A stretch of DNA of 23,595 nt, from contig DASRIA010000061.1 of the NCBI GenBank assembly GCA_035650255.1, positions 1 to 23,595 of the forward strand, read 5' to 3'. Below are positions 7,185-15,735 of this stretch, in pieces (the first letter of the stretch is position 1; each line of letters begins with the position of its first letter). A program made the translations under genes and the position numbers. Below the pieces are notes generated by a model, which did not search any database, was not told where the DNA came from, and worked only from the letters and a program-made list of their open reading frames with translations. Origin of the DNA: DASRIA01 sp035650255 (GTDB lineage Bacteria > Actinomycetota > Thermoleophilia > Solirubrobacterales > JBBDJG01).

Positions 7185-8072
7185 TCAGGCGATCGTATCC
7201 GGACGCGCCATGGCCATCCGCGCGGCCCGCCGCTGCTGCAACACGGTGAGCAGCATGAACGCCACCGTGGCGAAGAAGATCATCGTCGCGATGATGTTGA
7301 TCTGCGGCGGAGTCGCGACGCGCGCGGCGCCCCACACGAACAGCGGGAACGTGACGGTCGAGCCCGCGTTGAAGTTCGTGATCACGAAGTCGTCGACGGA
7401 CAGCGCGAACGCGAGCAGCGCCGCCGCCAGCACACCGGGCGCGATCAGCGGCAGGGTCACGCGCATGAACGTCTGAATGCCGTTGGCCCCGAGGTCCTGC
7501 GCCGCCTCCTCGAGGCTGCGGTCGAAGCCGATCAGCCGTGACCTCACCGTCACGACCACGAAGCTCACGTTGAACATGATGTGGGCGATCAGGATCGTGA
7601 TGAAGCCCGTCGAGATGATGTTCACCGTCAGGAACAGCGACAGCAGCGACGCGCCCAGCACAACCTCGGGGGTCGCGAGCGGCAGGAATATGAACAGGTT
7701 CGTGACGCCGCGGCCGCGGAACTCGTAGCGCACGAGCGCCAGCGCCATCATCGTCCCCAGCACCGTGGCCGCCACGGTCGAGAGCGCCGCGATCTCGATC
7801 GAATTCACGAGCGCCTCCGTCAGGCCGGGCACTCCGAACGGGTCCTTCCAGTAGTCGAGCGTGAAGCCTTGCCACGTGAAGTTGAAGCGGCTCTGCGGGT
7901 CGTTGAACGAGAACAGGATGATCACCGCGATCGGCACCAGCAGGTAGATCAGCGCGAGCGCCGCGTAGAGGTTCAGCGACTGGTTGAGCAGGCCACGCCC
8001 GAACGCCAGCGCGCGCGGGTGGCGGACGGCGCGGGCCGATCCGCTCCTTGCGGCGGCCGCCCCGGCTGCCAT
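7185..8072 (-). CDS. potC: Spermidine/putrescine ABC transporter permease PotC
   Basis: This is the second membrane subunit of a polyamine ABC importer. The 295-residue protein has about six transmembrane helices, beginning with LYAALALIYLLVPIAVIILF, and the cytoplasmic EAA loop that docks on the ATPase (LEEAAQDLGANGIQTFMRV followed by LPLIAPGV). I start it at the ATG at 8072, which overlaps the potB stop by one base (TGATG); a longer reading to 8123 would overlap potB by 52 bases. Its stop is one base from the APC permease start. Length and motif order match PotC/PotI rather than PotB. Confidence 0.93.
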   Translation of the reverse strand: MAAGAAAARSGSARAVRHPRALAFGRGLLNQSLNLYAALALIYLLVPIAVIILFSFNDPQSRFNFTWQGFTLDYWKDPFGVPGLTEALVNSIEIAALSTVAATVLGTMMALALVRYEFRGRGVTNLFIFLPLATPEVVLGASLLSLFLTVNIISTGFITILIAHIMFNVSFVVVTVRSRLIGFDRSLEEAAQDLGANGIQTFMRVTLPLIAPGVLAAALLAFALSVDDFVITNFNAGSTVTFPLFVWGAARVATPPQINIIATMIFFATVAFMLLTVLQQRRAARMAMARPDTIA

Positions 8073-8941
8073 CAACGTGCCTCCGAGCCCATCAGTGCCT
8101 CGGTGCCGGCGATCTTCGCCCACGCCAGCACCATCACGAGGATCAGCGCCATCAGCACGAACGACAGCGCGGCCGCGGTCGGGTAGTCGGTGAGCTCCAG
8201 ATACCGGCTCTGGATGACGTTGCCGATCATCGCCTGCCGCGGCGTGCCGAGCAGCTCGGCGTTGATGAAGTCGCCGGCCGCCGGGATGAACGTGAGGAGC
8301 GCTCCCGCCACCACGCCGGGCATCGACAGCGGCAGCGTGATGCGCGTGAACACCGCCCGCCGCGACCCGTACAGGTCATATCCCGCCTCCAGCATGCGGT
8401 GGTCGATCCGCTCGAGGCTCGCGTACAGGGGCAGGATCATGAAGGGCAGGAAGTTGTAGGTGATGCCCGCGATCACGGCCCCGGTGGTGGCAAGCACCCG
8501 CCCGTCGTCGGAGACCAGGCCGACGGCCTTCAGCACATCCACGACCGCACCGGAGTCCGCCAGGATCGTCTGCCACGACAGCGTGCGGATCAGGTACGTC
8601 ACGAAGAACGGCACGATCACGAGCAGCAGCAGCGCCGTCTTCCATCTCCCGCCGCGGAATGCGATCACGTACGCAAGCGGATAGCCGATCAGGAAAGCGA
8701 TCGCCGTGGCCGCTCCCGCGTACAGGAACGACCGCACGATCTGCGTGTCGTAGTTCGAGAGCGCGTCCGTGTAGGTCTCGAAGTTCCACGCGAACTCGTA
8801 GCCCGTGAAGATCGTGCCCTCCTCGAGCGAGACGCGCCCCATGTAGTAGAGGGGCACCAGGAAGAAGAACACGAGCCACAGCAGGCCCGGGGCCAGCAGC
8901 AGATAAGGCAGCAGCCCGGGCCGCCTCTGAAGCAAGCTCAC
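8072..8941 (-). CDS. potB: Spermidine/putrescine ABC transporter permease PotB
   Basis: This is the first membrane subunit of the polyamine importer. The 289-residue protein starts with a short basic tail (SLLQRRPG) and a first helix LLAPGLLWLVFFFLVPLYYM. It contains the EAA loop LEAGYDLYGSRRAVFTRITL with LPLSMPGV, and the family stretch PAAGDFINAELLG. It starts at a GTG (8941) with GGAG six bases upstream, 16 bases after the potD stop. It overlaps potC by one base. PotB and PotC form the heterodimeric pore that accepts substrate from PotD. Confidence 0.93.
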   Translation of the reverse strand: MSLLQRRPGLLPYLLLAPGLLWLVFFFLVPLYYMGRVSLEEGTIFTGYEFAWNFETYTDALSNYDTQIVRSFLYAGAATAIAFLIGYPLAYVIAFRGGRWKTALLLLVIVPFFVTYLIRTLSWQTILADSGAVVDVLKAVGLVSDDGRVLATTGAVIAGITYNFLPFMILPLYASLERIDHRMLEAGYDLYGSRRAVFTRITLPLSMPGVVAGALLTFIPAAGDFINAELLGTPRQAMIGNVIQSRYLELTDYPTAAALSFVLMALILVMVLAWAKIAGTEALMGSEAR

Positions 8942-8957
8942 CGCATGCTCCGGCGGG

Positions 8958-10157
8958 TCAGGTGCCGATCGCGGCCTGGAAGGCGGCCTCGATCTCCTGC
9001 TCTTCCTCGTCGGAGAACGTCTTGAGGCTGTGCGATTTTGAGAGGTCCGGGAAGATCAGATCGCTCTCGGCGAGCTCCGGGTTGCTGCGCTCCAGCAGCG
9101 GGCGTATTCCCTTCACCGGAGGCACATACTGGATGTAGGCGGTGATCGGCACCTGGATCTCCGGCCGGTAGACGAAGTCGACCATCTTCTGGGCCGTGAA
9201 CGCGTGCGGCGCGCCAACGGGCACCTGCACGCTGTCGGTGAAGATCATGAAGCCCTCGTCCGGATGCCGGTACGCGACGTCGTCGCTGTCGATCTGGAGC
9301 TGGACTGCGTCTCCCGACCACCCGAGGGCCGCCACCGCATCGCCGCTCAGCAGCCCGCGCGTGTACTCATTGCCGGTAAAGCGCCGGATCTGCCCGTCGG
9401 CAGACGCCTTCTGGATCTTCTCGATTGCTTCGAGCGCCTGGTCCTTGGTCGCCTTCTCCGGCTCGACGCCGTTGCCGAGCAGCACGGACCCGACCGTGTC
9501 GCGCATCTCGCTGAGCATGGTGACCTTGCCCTTGAACTTCGGGTCGAAGAGGTCGTTGACGCTCGTGAGGTCGCCGCCGACCTTGTCCTTTCGGTAGATC
9601 AGGAAGACCTGGCCGGACTGCCAGGGCACGGAGATCTCGCGCTTCGGGTCGAAGTCGGGGCTCGCGACGGCATCCTCGATGTTCTTCACGACGTTCGGCA
9701 TCTCGGACTTGTCGAACTTCTGCACGAACCCGAGCTGGTTCATCCGGTTGCAGAGCCAGTCGGTCACGACGTGGATGTCGCGGCCACCGGAGTCGCCGCG
9801 GTCGTATTGCTGGCGCACCTTGCCGAAGAACTCGACGTTGTCGTTGATCTCCTCCGTGTACTTGACGCGCGTGCCGTACTCGCGGCGGAACTTGTCGAGC
9901 GTCGGGCGCTTCTTTCCCTCCACGTCGATGTAGAGCGGCCAGTTCGAGAAGTTGAGCGTGTCGGAGACCTCGCCCTTCGCGATCACCTTCGCCGCGCCGT
10001 TGCCGCCGTCGTCGCCGCCACATGCGGCCAGGAAGCCGATCACGCCGAGGCTCAGCGCCCCCGCCCCGGCGTGGCGCATCAGGGTCCGCCGGTTCATGCC
10101 GGCCGCCATCATCGCGTCGAGCGCGCGCTCGATGTCCAAGTCGTTCCTGTCGCTCAC
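8958..10157 (-). CDS. potD: Polyamine-binding lipoprotein PotD/PotF-like
   Basis: This is the extracellular substrate-binding protein of the importer, 399 residues. A twin-arginine signal (NRRTLMRHAGAGALSLG, RR at 23-24) leads to the lipobox LAAC with the lipidated Cys at 46, so it should be exported folded and anchored as a lipoprotein. Binding-site stretches known in PotD/PotF are recognisable: SNWPLYID, SEMRDTVGS and GWSGDAVQL. I chose the GTG at 10157 because GGGGAG lies a few bases upstream; a reading from 10232 would overlap potA and lacks a ribosome-binding site. The 20 residues before the twin arginine are acidic and unusually long for a signal peptide. Putrescine versus spermidine preference cannot be read by eye. 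Confidence 0.94.
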   Translation of the reverse strand: MSDRNDLDIERALDAMMAAGMNRRTLMRHAGAGALSLGVIGFLAACGGDDGGNGAAKVIAKGEVSDTLNFSNWPLYIDVEGKKRPTLDKFRREYGTRVKYTEEINDNVEFFGKVRQQYDRGDSGGRDIHVVTDWLCNRMNQLGFVQKFDKSEMPNVVKNIEDAVASPDFDPKREISVPWQSGQVFLIYRKDKVGGDLTSVNDLFDPKFKGKVTMLSEMRDTVGSVLLGNGVEPEKATKDQALEAIEKIQKASADGQIRRFTGNEYTRGLLSGDAVAALGWSGDAVQLQIDSDDVAYRHPDEGFMIFTDSVQVPVGAPHAFTAQKMVDFVYRPEIQVPITAYIQYVPPVKGIRPLLERSNPELAESDLIFPDLSKSHSLKTFSDEEEQEIEAAFQAAIGT

Positions 10158-10177
10158 GGGTCTCCCCTCTCCATCTG

Positions 10178-10190
10178 TCGAAGTCTTCGA
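10178..10190. repeat. 13-bp palindrome in the potA-potD gap
   Basis: TCGAAG-T-CTTCGA is a perfect inverted repeat with a one-base centre, in the 37-base gap between potA and potD. It could be an operator, a small RNA hairpin that sets differential expression of the ATPase and the binding protein, or chance. Confidence 0.25.
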
Positions 10191-10194
10191 ATGA

Positions 10195-11385
<1,191 letters not shown>

Positions 11386-11417
11386 CTATGCCTCTCCTCC
11401 CCCGCATAGATGCCTGA

Positions 11418-11446
11418 AACCTAGGGAGCGCGGCAGACGCGCACAA
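11418..11446 (-). promoter_or_regulatory. Candidate promoter for potA operon
   Basis: On the minus strand TTGTGC (11446-11441) and TAGGTT (11423-11418) are separated by 17 bases. Transcription would begin near 11411, leaving a leader of about 26 bases that contains the potA ribosome-binding site. Confidence 0.45.
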
Positions 11447-11456
11447 GGGGCAACCG

Positions 11457-11553
11457 TCCAAAAAACTGGGGGTCCGTTTGGCCCATCCGCACAAGTAAAT
11501 CACCTGATCTTTGTCCGCGAGTCAGTCCAAAGTGGCTTGTGAGTGCTCCAAAC
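11457..11553. promoter_or_regulatory. Repeated TCCAAA elements between the divergent arms
   Basis: TCCAAA occurs at 11457-11462, 11526-11531 and 11547-11552, and the inverted form GTTTGG at 11476-11481. The last two direct copies are 21 bases apart, two helical turns, and each is preceded by GAGT. The 11458/11481 pair forms an interrupted dyad. They flank or overlap both candidate promoters, so they are plausible sites for the adjacent PucR-type regulator. Confidence 0.35.
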
Positions 11554-11563
11554 GAGCTATAAC
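11535..11563 (+). promoter_or_regulatory. Candidate promoter for the aminotransferase operon
   Basis: TATAAC at 11558-11563 is a good -10 box in an AT-richer stretch; GCTTGT (11535-11540, 17-base spacer) or TTGTGA (11537-11542, 15-base spacer) is a poor -35, as expected for an activator-dependent promoter. Transcription would begin about 37 bases before the start codon. The rest of the 222-bp gap (11386-11607) holds only the repeats and the potA promoter. Confidence 0.4.
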
Positions 11564-11607
11564 GTTGTACAGGCCGTCAGAGAGCATCCGACGAGGGAGG
11601 ACCCGAG

Positions 11608-13005
11608 ATGGCTACGAACCTAGGAGTCGAAGAGGCCACACCCCGCAGCGGGACCGGGAGTTCCCTCCAGGAGCAGGCAAAGCGGCATCTCTGGATGCAC
11701 TTCACGCGCATGGGCGCGTACGCCGACCACGAGGTGCCCGTGATCGTGCGCGGCGAGGGGTGCTACGTCTGGGACGAGCACGGCAACCGCTACCTGGACG
11801 GCCTCGCAGCCCTGTTTTGCGTGAATGCCGGCCACGGGCGCGAGGAGCTGGCCGAGGCCGCGGCCCGCCAGGCCCGGGAGCTCGGGTTCTACGTCAACTG
11901 GAGCTACGCGCACCCGCCCGCCATCGAGCTTGCCACGCGGGTGGCCGAGCTGGCGCCGGGTGACCTGAACCGGGTGTTCTTCACCTCGGGCGGCTCCGAG
12001 GCCGTCGAGTCCGCCTGGAAGCTCGCCCGCAATTACCACCACGTGCGCGGCGAGGGCAAGCGCATCAAGATCATCGCCCGCGAGCTCGCCTATCACGGCA
12101 CCTCGCTGGGGGCGCTCGCCGCGACCGGCCTCACCTCCCTGCGGGCGCAGTTCGAGCCGCTGACGCCCGGTGGCTGCCACGTGCCGAACACGAACAGCTA
12201 CCGCTGGCCCGCGGACCGCGACCCCCTGTGGGCCGCGGACGCGATCGAGGAGCGGATCCTGTTCGAGGGCCCCGAGACGGTTGCCGCGGTGATCCTCGAG
12301 CCCGTGCAGAACGCCGGCGGGTGCTTCGTGCCGCAGGAGGGCTACTTCCAGCGGGTGCGCGAGATCTGCGACCGCTACGGCGTCCTGTTCATCTCGGACG
12401 AGGTGATCTGCACCTGGGGACGCCTGGGCCACTACTTCGGCTCGGAGCGCTACGGATACGTGCCGGACATCATCACGACGGCCAAGGGGCTGACGTCCGC
12501 CTACGTCCCGATGGGCGGCGTGATCGTCTCCGACCGGATCGCCGAGCCGTTCATGCACGACAAGGCGATGTTCGCCCACGGCTTCACGTTCGGCGCCCAC
12601 CCCGTCGCCGCCGCCGTCGCGCTCGCGAACCTCGACATCTTCGAGCGCGAGGACCTGAACGGGCACGTGCGCGCGCACGAGGACGAGTTCCGCGCCTCGC
12701 TCGACGGCCTGCGCGACCTGCCGATCGTGGGAGACGTGCGCGGGGCCGGGTACTTCCACGCGATCGAGCTGGTGAAGGACAAGGAGACCAAGCAGAGCTT
12801 CTCCGACGAGGAGTCCGAGCACCTGTTGCGCGGATTCCTCTCAGGCGAGCTGTTCAGACGCGGGCTGATCTGCCGTGCGGACGACCGCGGCGACCCCGTG
12901 ATCCAGCTGTCACCGCCACTGGTCGCAGGTCCCGAGCAGTTCAAGGAGATCGAGGCCGTGCTGCGCAGCGTCCTGACAGAGGCCTCGGAACGGATGGCGG
13001 CCTGA
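11608..13005 (+). CDS. Class III aminotransferase, probable putrescine (diamine)-pyruvate transaminase
   Basis: A 465-residue PLP enzyme of fold type I, subgroup III (omega-amino acid/diamine transaminases). Visible marks are the phosphate-binding SGGSEA (127-132), AYHGTS (161-166), the cofactor-ring Asp in FISDEVICTWGRLG (D264), and the Schiff-base Lys K293 in TTAKGLTSAY. Length and style resemble SpuC-type putrescine-pyruvate and GABA-pyruvate transaminases. A GGGAGG seven bases before the ATG at 11608 supports the start. Divergent potABCD, and ald plus gamma-aminobutyraldehyde dehydrogenase downstream, favour putrescine as amino donor and pyruvate as acceptor, producing 4-aminobutanal and alanine. 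That assignment is inference: beta-alanine, GABA, cadaverine or taurine are possible donors. Confidence 0.93.
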   Translation: MATNLGVEEATPRSGTGSSLQEQAKRHLWMHFTRMGAYADHEVPVIVRGEGCYVWDEHGNRYLDGLAALFCVNAGHGREELAEAAARQARELGFYVNWSYAHPPAIELATRVAELAPGDLNRVFFTSGGSEAVESAWKLARNYHHVRGEGKRIKIIARELAYHGTSLGALAATGLTSLRAQFEPLTPGGCHVPNTNSYRWPADRDPLWAADAIEERILFEGPETVAAVILEPVQNAGGCFVPQEGYFQRVREICDRYGVLFISDEVICTWGRLGHYFGSERYGYVPDIITTAKGLTSAYVPMGGVIVSDRIAEPFMHDKAMFAHGFTFGAHPVAAAVALANLDIFEREDLNGHVRAHEDEFRASLDGLRDLPIVGDVRGAGYFHAIELVKDKETKQSFSDEESEHLLRGFLSGELFRRGLICRADDRGDPVIQLSPPLVAGPEQFKEIEAVLRSVLTEASERMAA

Positions 13006-13024
13006 GGCCGGGGGCGCAGGGGCG

Positions 13025-14575
13025 ATGCTGACCGTTCAGGGCATCATCGACGAGCTGGGGCTGGAGCTCACGGCGGGCAAGGAGGCAGCGGAGTCGCCGA
13101 TCCGCTGGGTCCACATCAGCGAGCTGCTCGACCCGACTCCCTGGATGTCGGGCGGGGAGCTGCTGCTCACCACGGGCATCCAGCTGCACGAGGAGGAAGA
13201 GCAGCGCTCCTTCGTCCGCATGCTGGTCGACCACCATCTCGCCGGGCTCGGCTTCGGCACCGGCATCGAGCACGAGCACATTCCCCCGGCGGTGGTCGAG
13301 GAGGCCGAGCGGCTCGGGTTCCCCCTCTTCGAGGTCCCGTACGAGATGCCGTTCATCGCGATCACCGAGAAGGCGTTCGCCCGCCTCGTGAACGACCAGT
13401 ACGAGGTGCTCCAGCGCGGCATCGCCGTGCATCGCAGGCTCGAGCAGCTGGTGCTCGAGCAGCGCGGCCTGCAGGAGGTCACGCGCGCCCTGTCCGCTGC
13501 GATCGGCGGCACCGTCGTGATGCTCGACTGGCAGGGCGAGCAGATGGCATCGGCCAACTTCCGCCGCAAGCTCGACCCCGGGACCCTTGACGCGATCCGC
13601 CTGGAGACGGCGCAGCGCAACGCGGCCGGCCGCCCCGTTTCGTTCGAGCCGAGCCACGACGACGTCGCCGGGCGCGCCCTCGCCCTGCCGGTCTCGGCCG
13701 AGCCGCAGGGCGGGCCGCGGGCATGGATCGTCGCCATTCGCGACACCGGCGGGCTGGGCGAGTTCGAGCGGCTGATCCTGCAGCAGGCGGTCACGATCGT
13801 GGCGCTCGAGCTGATGCGCCGGCGGGTCGTGCGCGACACGGAGCGCAGGCTGGCGGGAGACATCCTCGCGGAGGTGATCGCCGGCGAGCTGGACGAGAAC
13901 GAGCTGCGCGGCCGCCTGCGGCCCTTCGGCGTCGGCGCCCGGGCGGCCGTGATCGTCTTCGCCCTGCCCGACCCGGAGGCTGCCGAGGCCGCGCTCGAGG
14001 CGGCGCTCGTCGAGGAGGGCACGCCGGCGCTGGTGGCCAGCCGCGAAGGGCTGCTGTGCGCGGTGGTGGACGGCTCCGGCGGCGACCAGCTCGAGCTGGC
14101 GGCCAAGGCGCGCGAGGCGCTCGCACGGGAGCACGACACGGTGCGCGCGGCGGCCAGCCGCCCGGCCCCGGTCGAGCAGCTGAAGCGGGCGTTCTTCGAG
14201 GCCCGCTACGCGCTCGATGCGACGAAGCTGCTCGATGGCCGCGCGCCCGACGTGTCGTCATGGCGCGACCTGGGCGCGCTGCAGTTCCTGCTCTCGGTGC
14301 AGGAGGACGAGGCCCTGCGACTTTTCCGGGAGAGCGTGCTCGGCCCGATCGAGAACGGCGAGGGAGACTACGGCGGCGAGCTGCTGCGATCGCTGGAGGC
14401 CTTCGTCGAGCACAACGGCCAGTGGGAGCGCGCGGCGCGCGAGCTCTTCTGCCACCGCCACACGCTGCGATATCGCATCCGGCGCGTGGAGCAGCTCACC
14501 GGACGCGACCTGTCGAGCGCGCGCGACCGCATCGAGTTCTGGCTGGCGCTGAAGGCCCGGGAGCTGGTGGGATGA
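13025..14575 (+). CDS. PucR/CdaR-type transcriptional regulator
   Basis: A 516-residue regulator. The N-terminal PucR domain spans about residues 5-125 (VQGIIDELGLELTAGKE; WVHISELLDPTPWMSGGELL; FPLFEVPYEMPFIAITEK). A middle GAF/GGDEF-like sensor region follows (about 280-400), and the C-terminal helix-turn-helix of the PucR family is present at about 455-510 (FVEHNGQWERAARELFCHRH then TLRYRIRRVEQLTGRDL). PucR-type proteins typically activate nitrogen-compound catabolism genes, and in actinobacteria they often sit beside amine or amino-acid operons. It begins 20 bases after the aminotransferase stop, with a weak GGGG ribosome-binding site, and its stop overlaps the next gene by 4 bases (ATGA). 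It is therefore probably the local regulator of both divergent arms, with an intermediate of the pathway as signal. Confidence 0.93.
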   Translation: MLTVQGIIDELGLELTAGKEAAESPIRWVHISELLDPTPWMSGGELLLTTGIQLHEEEEQRSFVRMLVDHHLAGLGFGTGIEHEHIPPAVVEEAERLGFPLFEVPYEMPFIAITEKAFARLVNDQYEVLQRGIAVHRRLEQLVLEQRGLQEVTRALSAAIGGTVVMLDWQGEQMASANFRRKLDPGTLDAIRLETAQRNAAGRPVSFEPSHDDVAGRALALPVSAEPQGGPRAWIVAIRDTGGLGEFERLILQQAVTIVALELMRRRVVRDTERRLAGDILAEVIAGELDENELRGRLRPFGVGARAAVIVFALPDPEAAEAALEAALVEEGTPALVASREGLLCAVVDGSGGDQLELAAKAREALAREHDTVRAAASRPAPVEQLKRAFFEARYALDATKLLDGRAPDVSSWRDLGALQFLLSVQEDEALRLFRESVLGPIENGEGDYGGELLRSLEAFVEHNGQWERAARELFCHRHTLRYRIRRVEQLTGRDLSSARDRIEFWLALKARELVG

Positions 14576-15735
14576 GTCCCGCTCCCTCGGGCGCCGGCAT
14601 GACCGTCGCCGTGCTGGGAGCCGGCGGCACGATCGCCCCCGCGATCGTCAGAGACCTCGCCGAGTCGGACGAAATGTCCGGCTTGATCCTCCTGGACGTC
14701 CACAAAGAGCGCGCGGAGGCCGTCGCCCGCGAGCACGGGGGCTCCCGTGCGCAGGTGCGCACGGCCGACGCGCGCTCTGGACTCGCTGCGCAGCTCGCAG
14801 GTTGCGACGTGCTGGTCAACGCGGCGAGCTACCGGATCAACCTCGCCGCGATGCGCGCCTGCCTGGAGGCCGGCTGCCACTACATCGACCTGGGCGGCCT
14901 CTACTGGCTGACGGGACAGCAGCTCGAGCTGCACGACGAGTTCGAGCGGGCGGGGCTGCTTGCGCTGCTCGGCATGGGCTCGAGCCCCGGCAAGACGAAC
15001 GTGATGGCCGTGAAGGCCGCGCGCGAGCTGGGCGCGGCCGCCGAACGCGTCGACGTGCTGGCCGCCGGTCGCGACATGCGCCCGCCCGCCGGCCCGTCCT
15101 ATCCCTACGCCGTGCAGACGCTGGTGGACGAGCTGACGATGCGGCCGATCGTGATCCGCGACATGGAACCGGTCGAGATCGACCCGCTGACCCCCGGCGG
15201 GCTGGTCGACTTCGACGACCCGATCGGCGAGGAAGAGACGATCTACACGCTGCATTCGGAGATGCGCACCTTCCCCGAGAGCTTCCGGTGCGCGGAGGGC
15301 AGCTTCCGGCTATCGCTTCCACCCGCGGTGCTGGAGCGGGTGCGCGCGCTGATCGGCGCGCCGCCGGAGGAGATCGAGGCGGCCGCGGCCGAGGCGTCGC
15401 CTCCCTCCTCCGAGACCGTCTCGGTGCATGCGATCGATGCTTTCAGCGGGGGACGCAAGACGAGGGTGCGCGCCGTGACCACGCCTGTCGAACGGTGGGG
15501 ACTCGGCGGCGGAGTCGTCTCGACCGGCGCTCCGGCGGCCGCAGCAGTGCGGCTGCTGGCGCGGGGCCGGATCGAGGCGCGCGGCGCGCTTCCTCCTGAG
15601 CGGTGCGTGGACCCGGACGATCTGTTTCCCGAGCTCGAAGGTCGTGGGACGACCTTCGAGACGAATTCCGGGATTTCCTTAGCCGGAAGTCCCGGGAGCT
15701 CTGAGGGCGCGAACTCGGTGGGGATACGCGCGTGA
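14572..15735 (+). CDS. Saccharopine dehydrogenase / L-lysine 6-dehydrogenase-like oxidoreductase
   Basis: A 387-residue NAD(P)-dependent enzyme. The N-terminal Rossmann motif is VAVLGAGGTIAPAIV (about 12-26), then LLDVHKERAE as the acidic strand-2 end, GCDVLVNAASYRINLAAM and CHYIDLGG. This layout, and the length near 385, resemble stand-alone Lys6DH/saccharopine-dehydrogenase-family proteins rather than the longer bifunctional enzymes. The substrate is not known. Reductive or oxidative chemistry on an amine/imine next to a carboxylate fits the family and the amine-catabolic context. The ATG at 14572 overlaps the pucR stop, and the stop overlaps ald by 4 bases (GTGA). The last 20 or so residues (after FETNSGIS) are low-complexity and coincide with strong hairpins, so the natural C-terminus may have been extended by hairpin DNA. 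Confidence 0.88.
   Translation: MSPAPSGAGMTVAVLGAGGTIAPAIVRDLAESDEMSGLILLDVHKERAEAVAREHGGSRAQVRTADARSGLAAQLAGCDVLVNAASYRINLAAMRACLEAGCHYIDLGGLYWLTGQQLELHDEFERAGLLALLGMGSSPGKTNVMAVKAARELGAAAERVDVLAAGRDMRPPAGPSYPYAVQTLVDELTMRPIVIRDMEPVEIDPLTPGGLVDFDDPIGEEETIYTLHSEMRTFPESFRCAEGSFRLSLPPAVLERVRALIGAPPEEIEAAAAEASPPSSETVSVHAIDAFSGGRKTRVRAVTTPVERWGLGGGVVSTGAPAAAAVRLLARGRIEARGALPPERCVDPDDLFPELEGRGTTFETNSGISLAGSPGSSEGANSVGIRA
15634..15697 (+). repeat. Two tandem strong hairpins at the 3' end of the saccharopine-dehydrogenase-like gene
   Basis: Hairpin 1: CTCGAAGGTCGT at 15634-15645 and its exact complement at 15649-15660, a 12-bp perfect stem with a GGG loop. Hairpin 2: 15666-15678 pairs with 15685-15697, 13 bp including two G-U pairs, with a TTAGCC loop. 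Only five bases separate them. Neither is followed by a U-tract. They lie inside the reading frame, 35-98 bases before the ald start. Possible roles are RNA stability, differential expression, attenuation or a REP-like element. Confidence 0.8.

Noticed and set aside
5231..7249. A 672-codon open frame on the plus strand opposite the Usp and APC permease genes.
   Set aside because: Its product is an Arg/His/Asp-rich string with no domain, typical of the frame opposite high-GC coding sequence; the minus-strand genes have clear families and ribosome-binding sites.
11620..12822. Long minus-strand open frame opposite the aminotransferase.
   Set aside because: It is an antisense shadow of a well-conserved PLP enzyme; composition is low-complexity and no start signal is seen.
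12941..14139. Two long minus-strand open frames opposite the PucR-type regulator.
   Set aside because: Ser/Arg-rich or Leu/Arg/Asp-rich strings without domains; the plus-strand regulator accounts for the coding signal.
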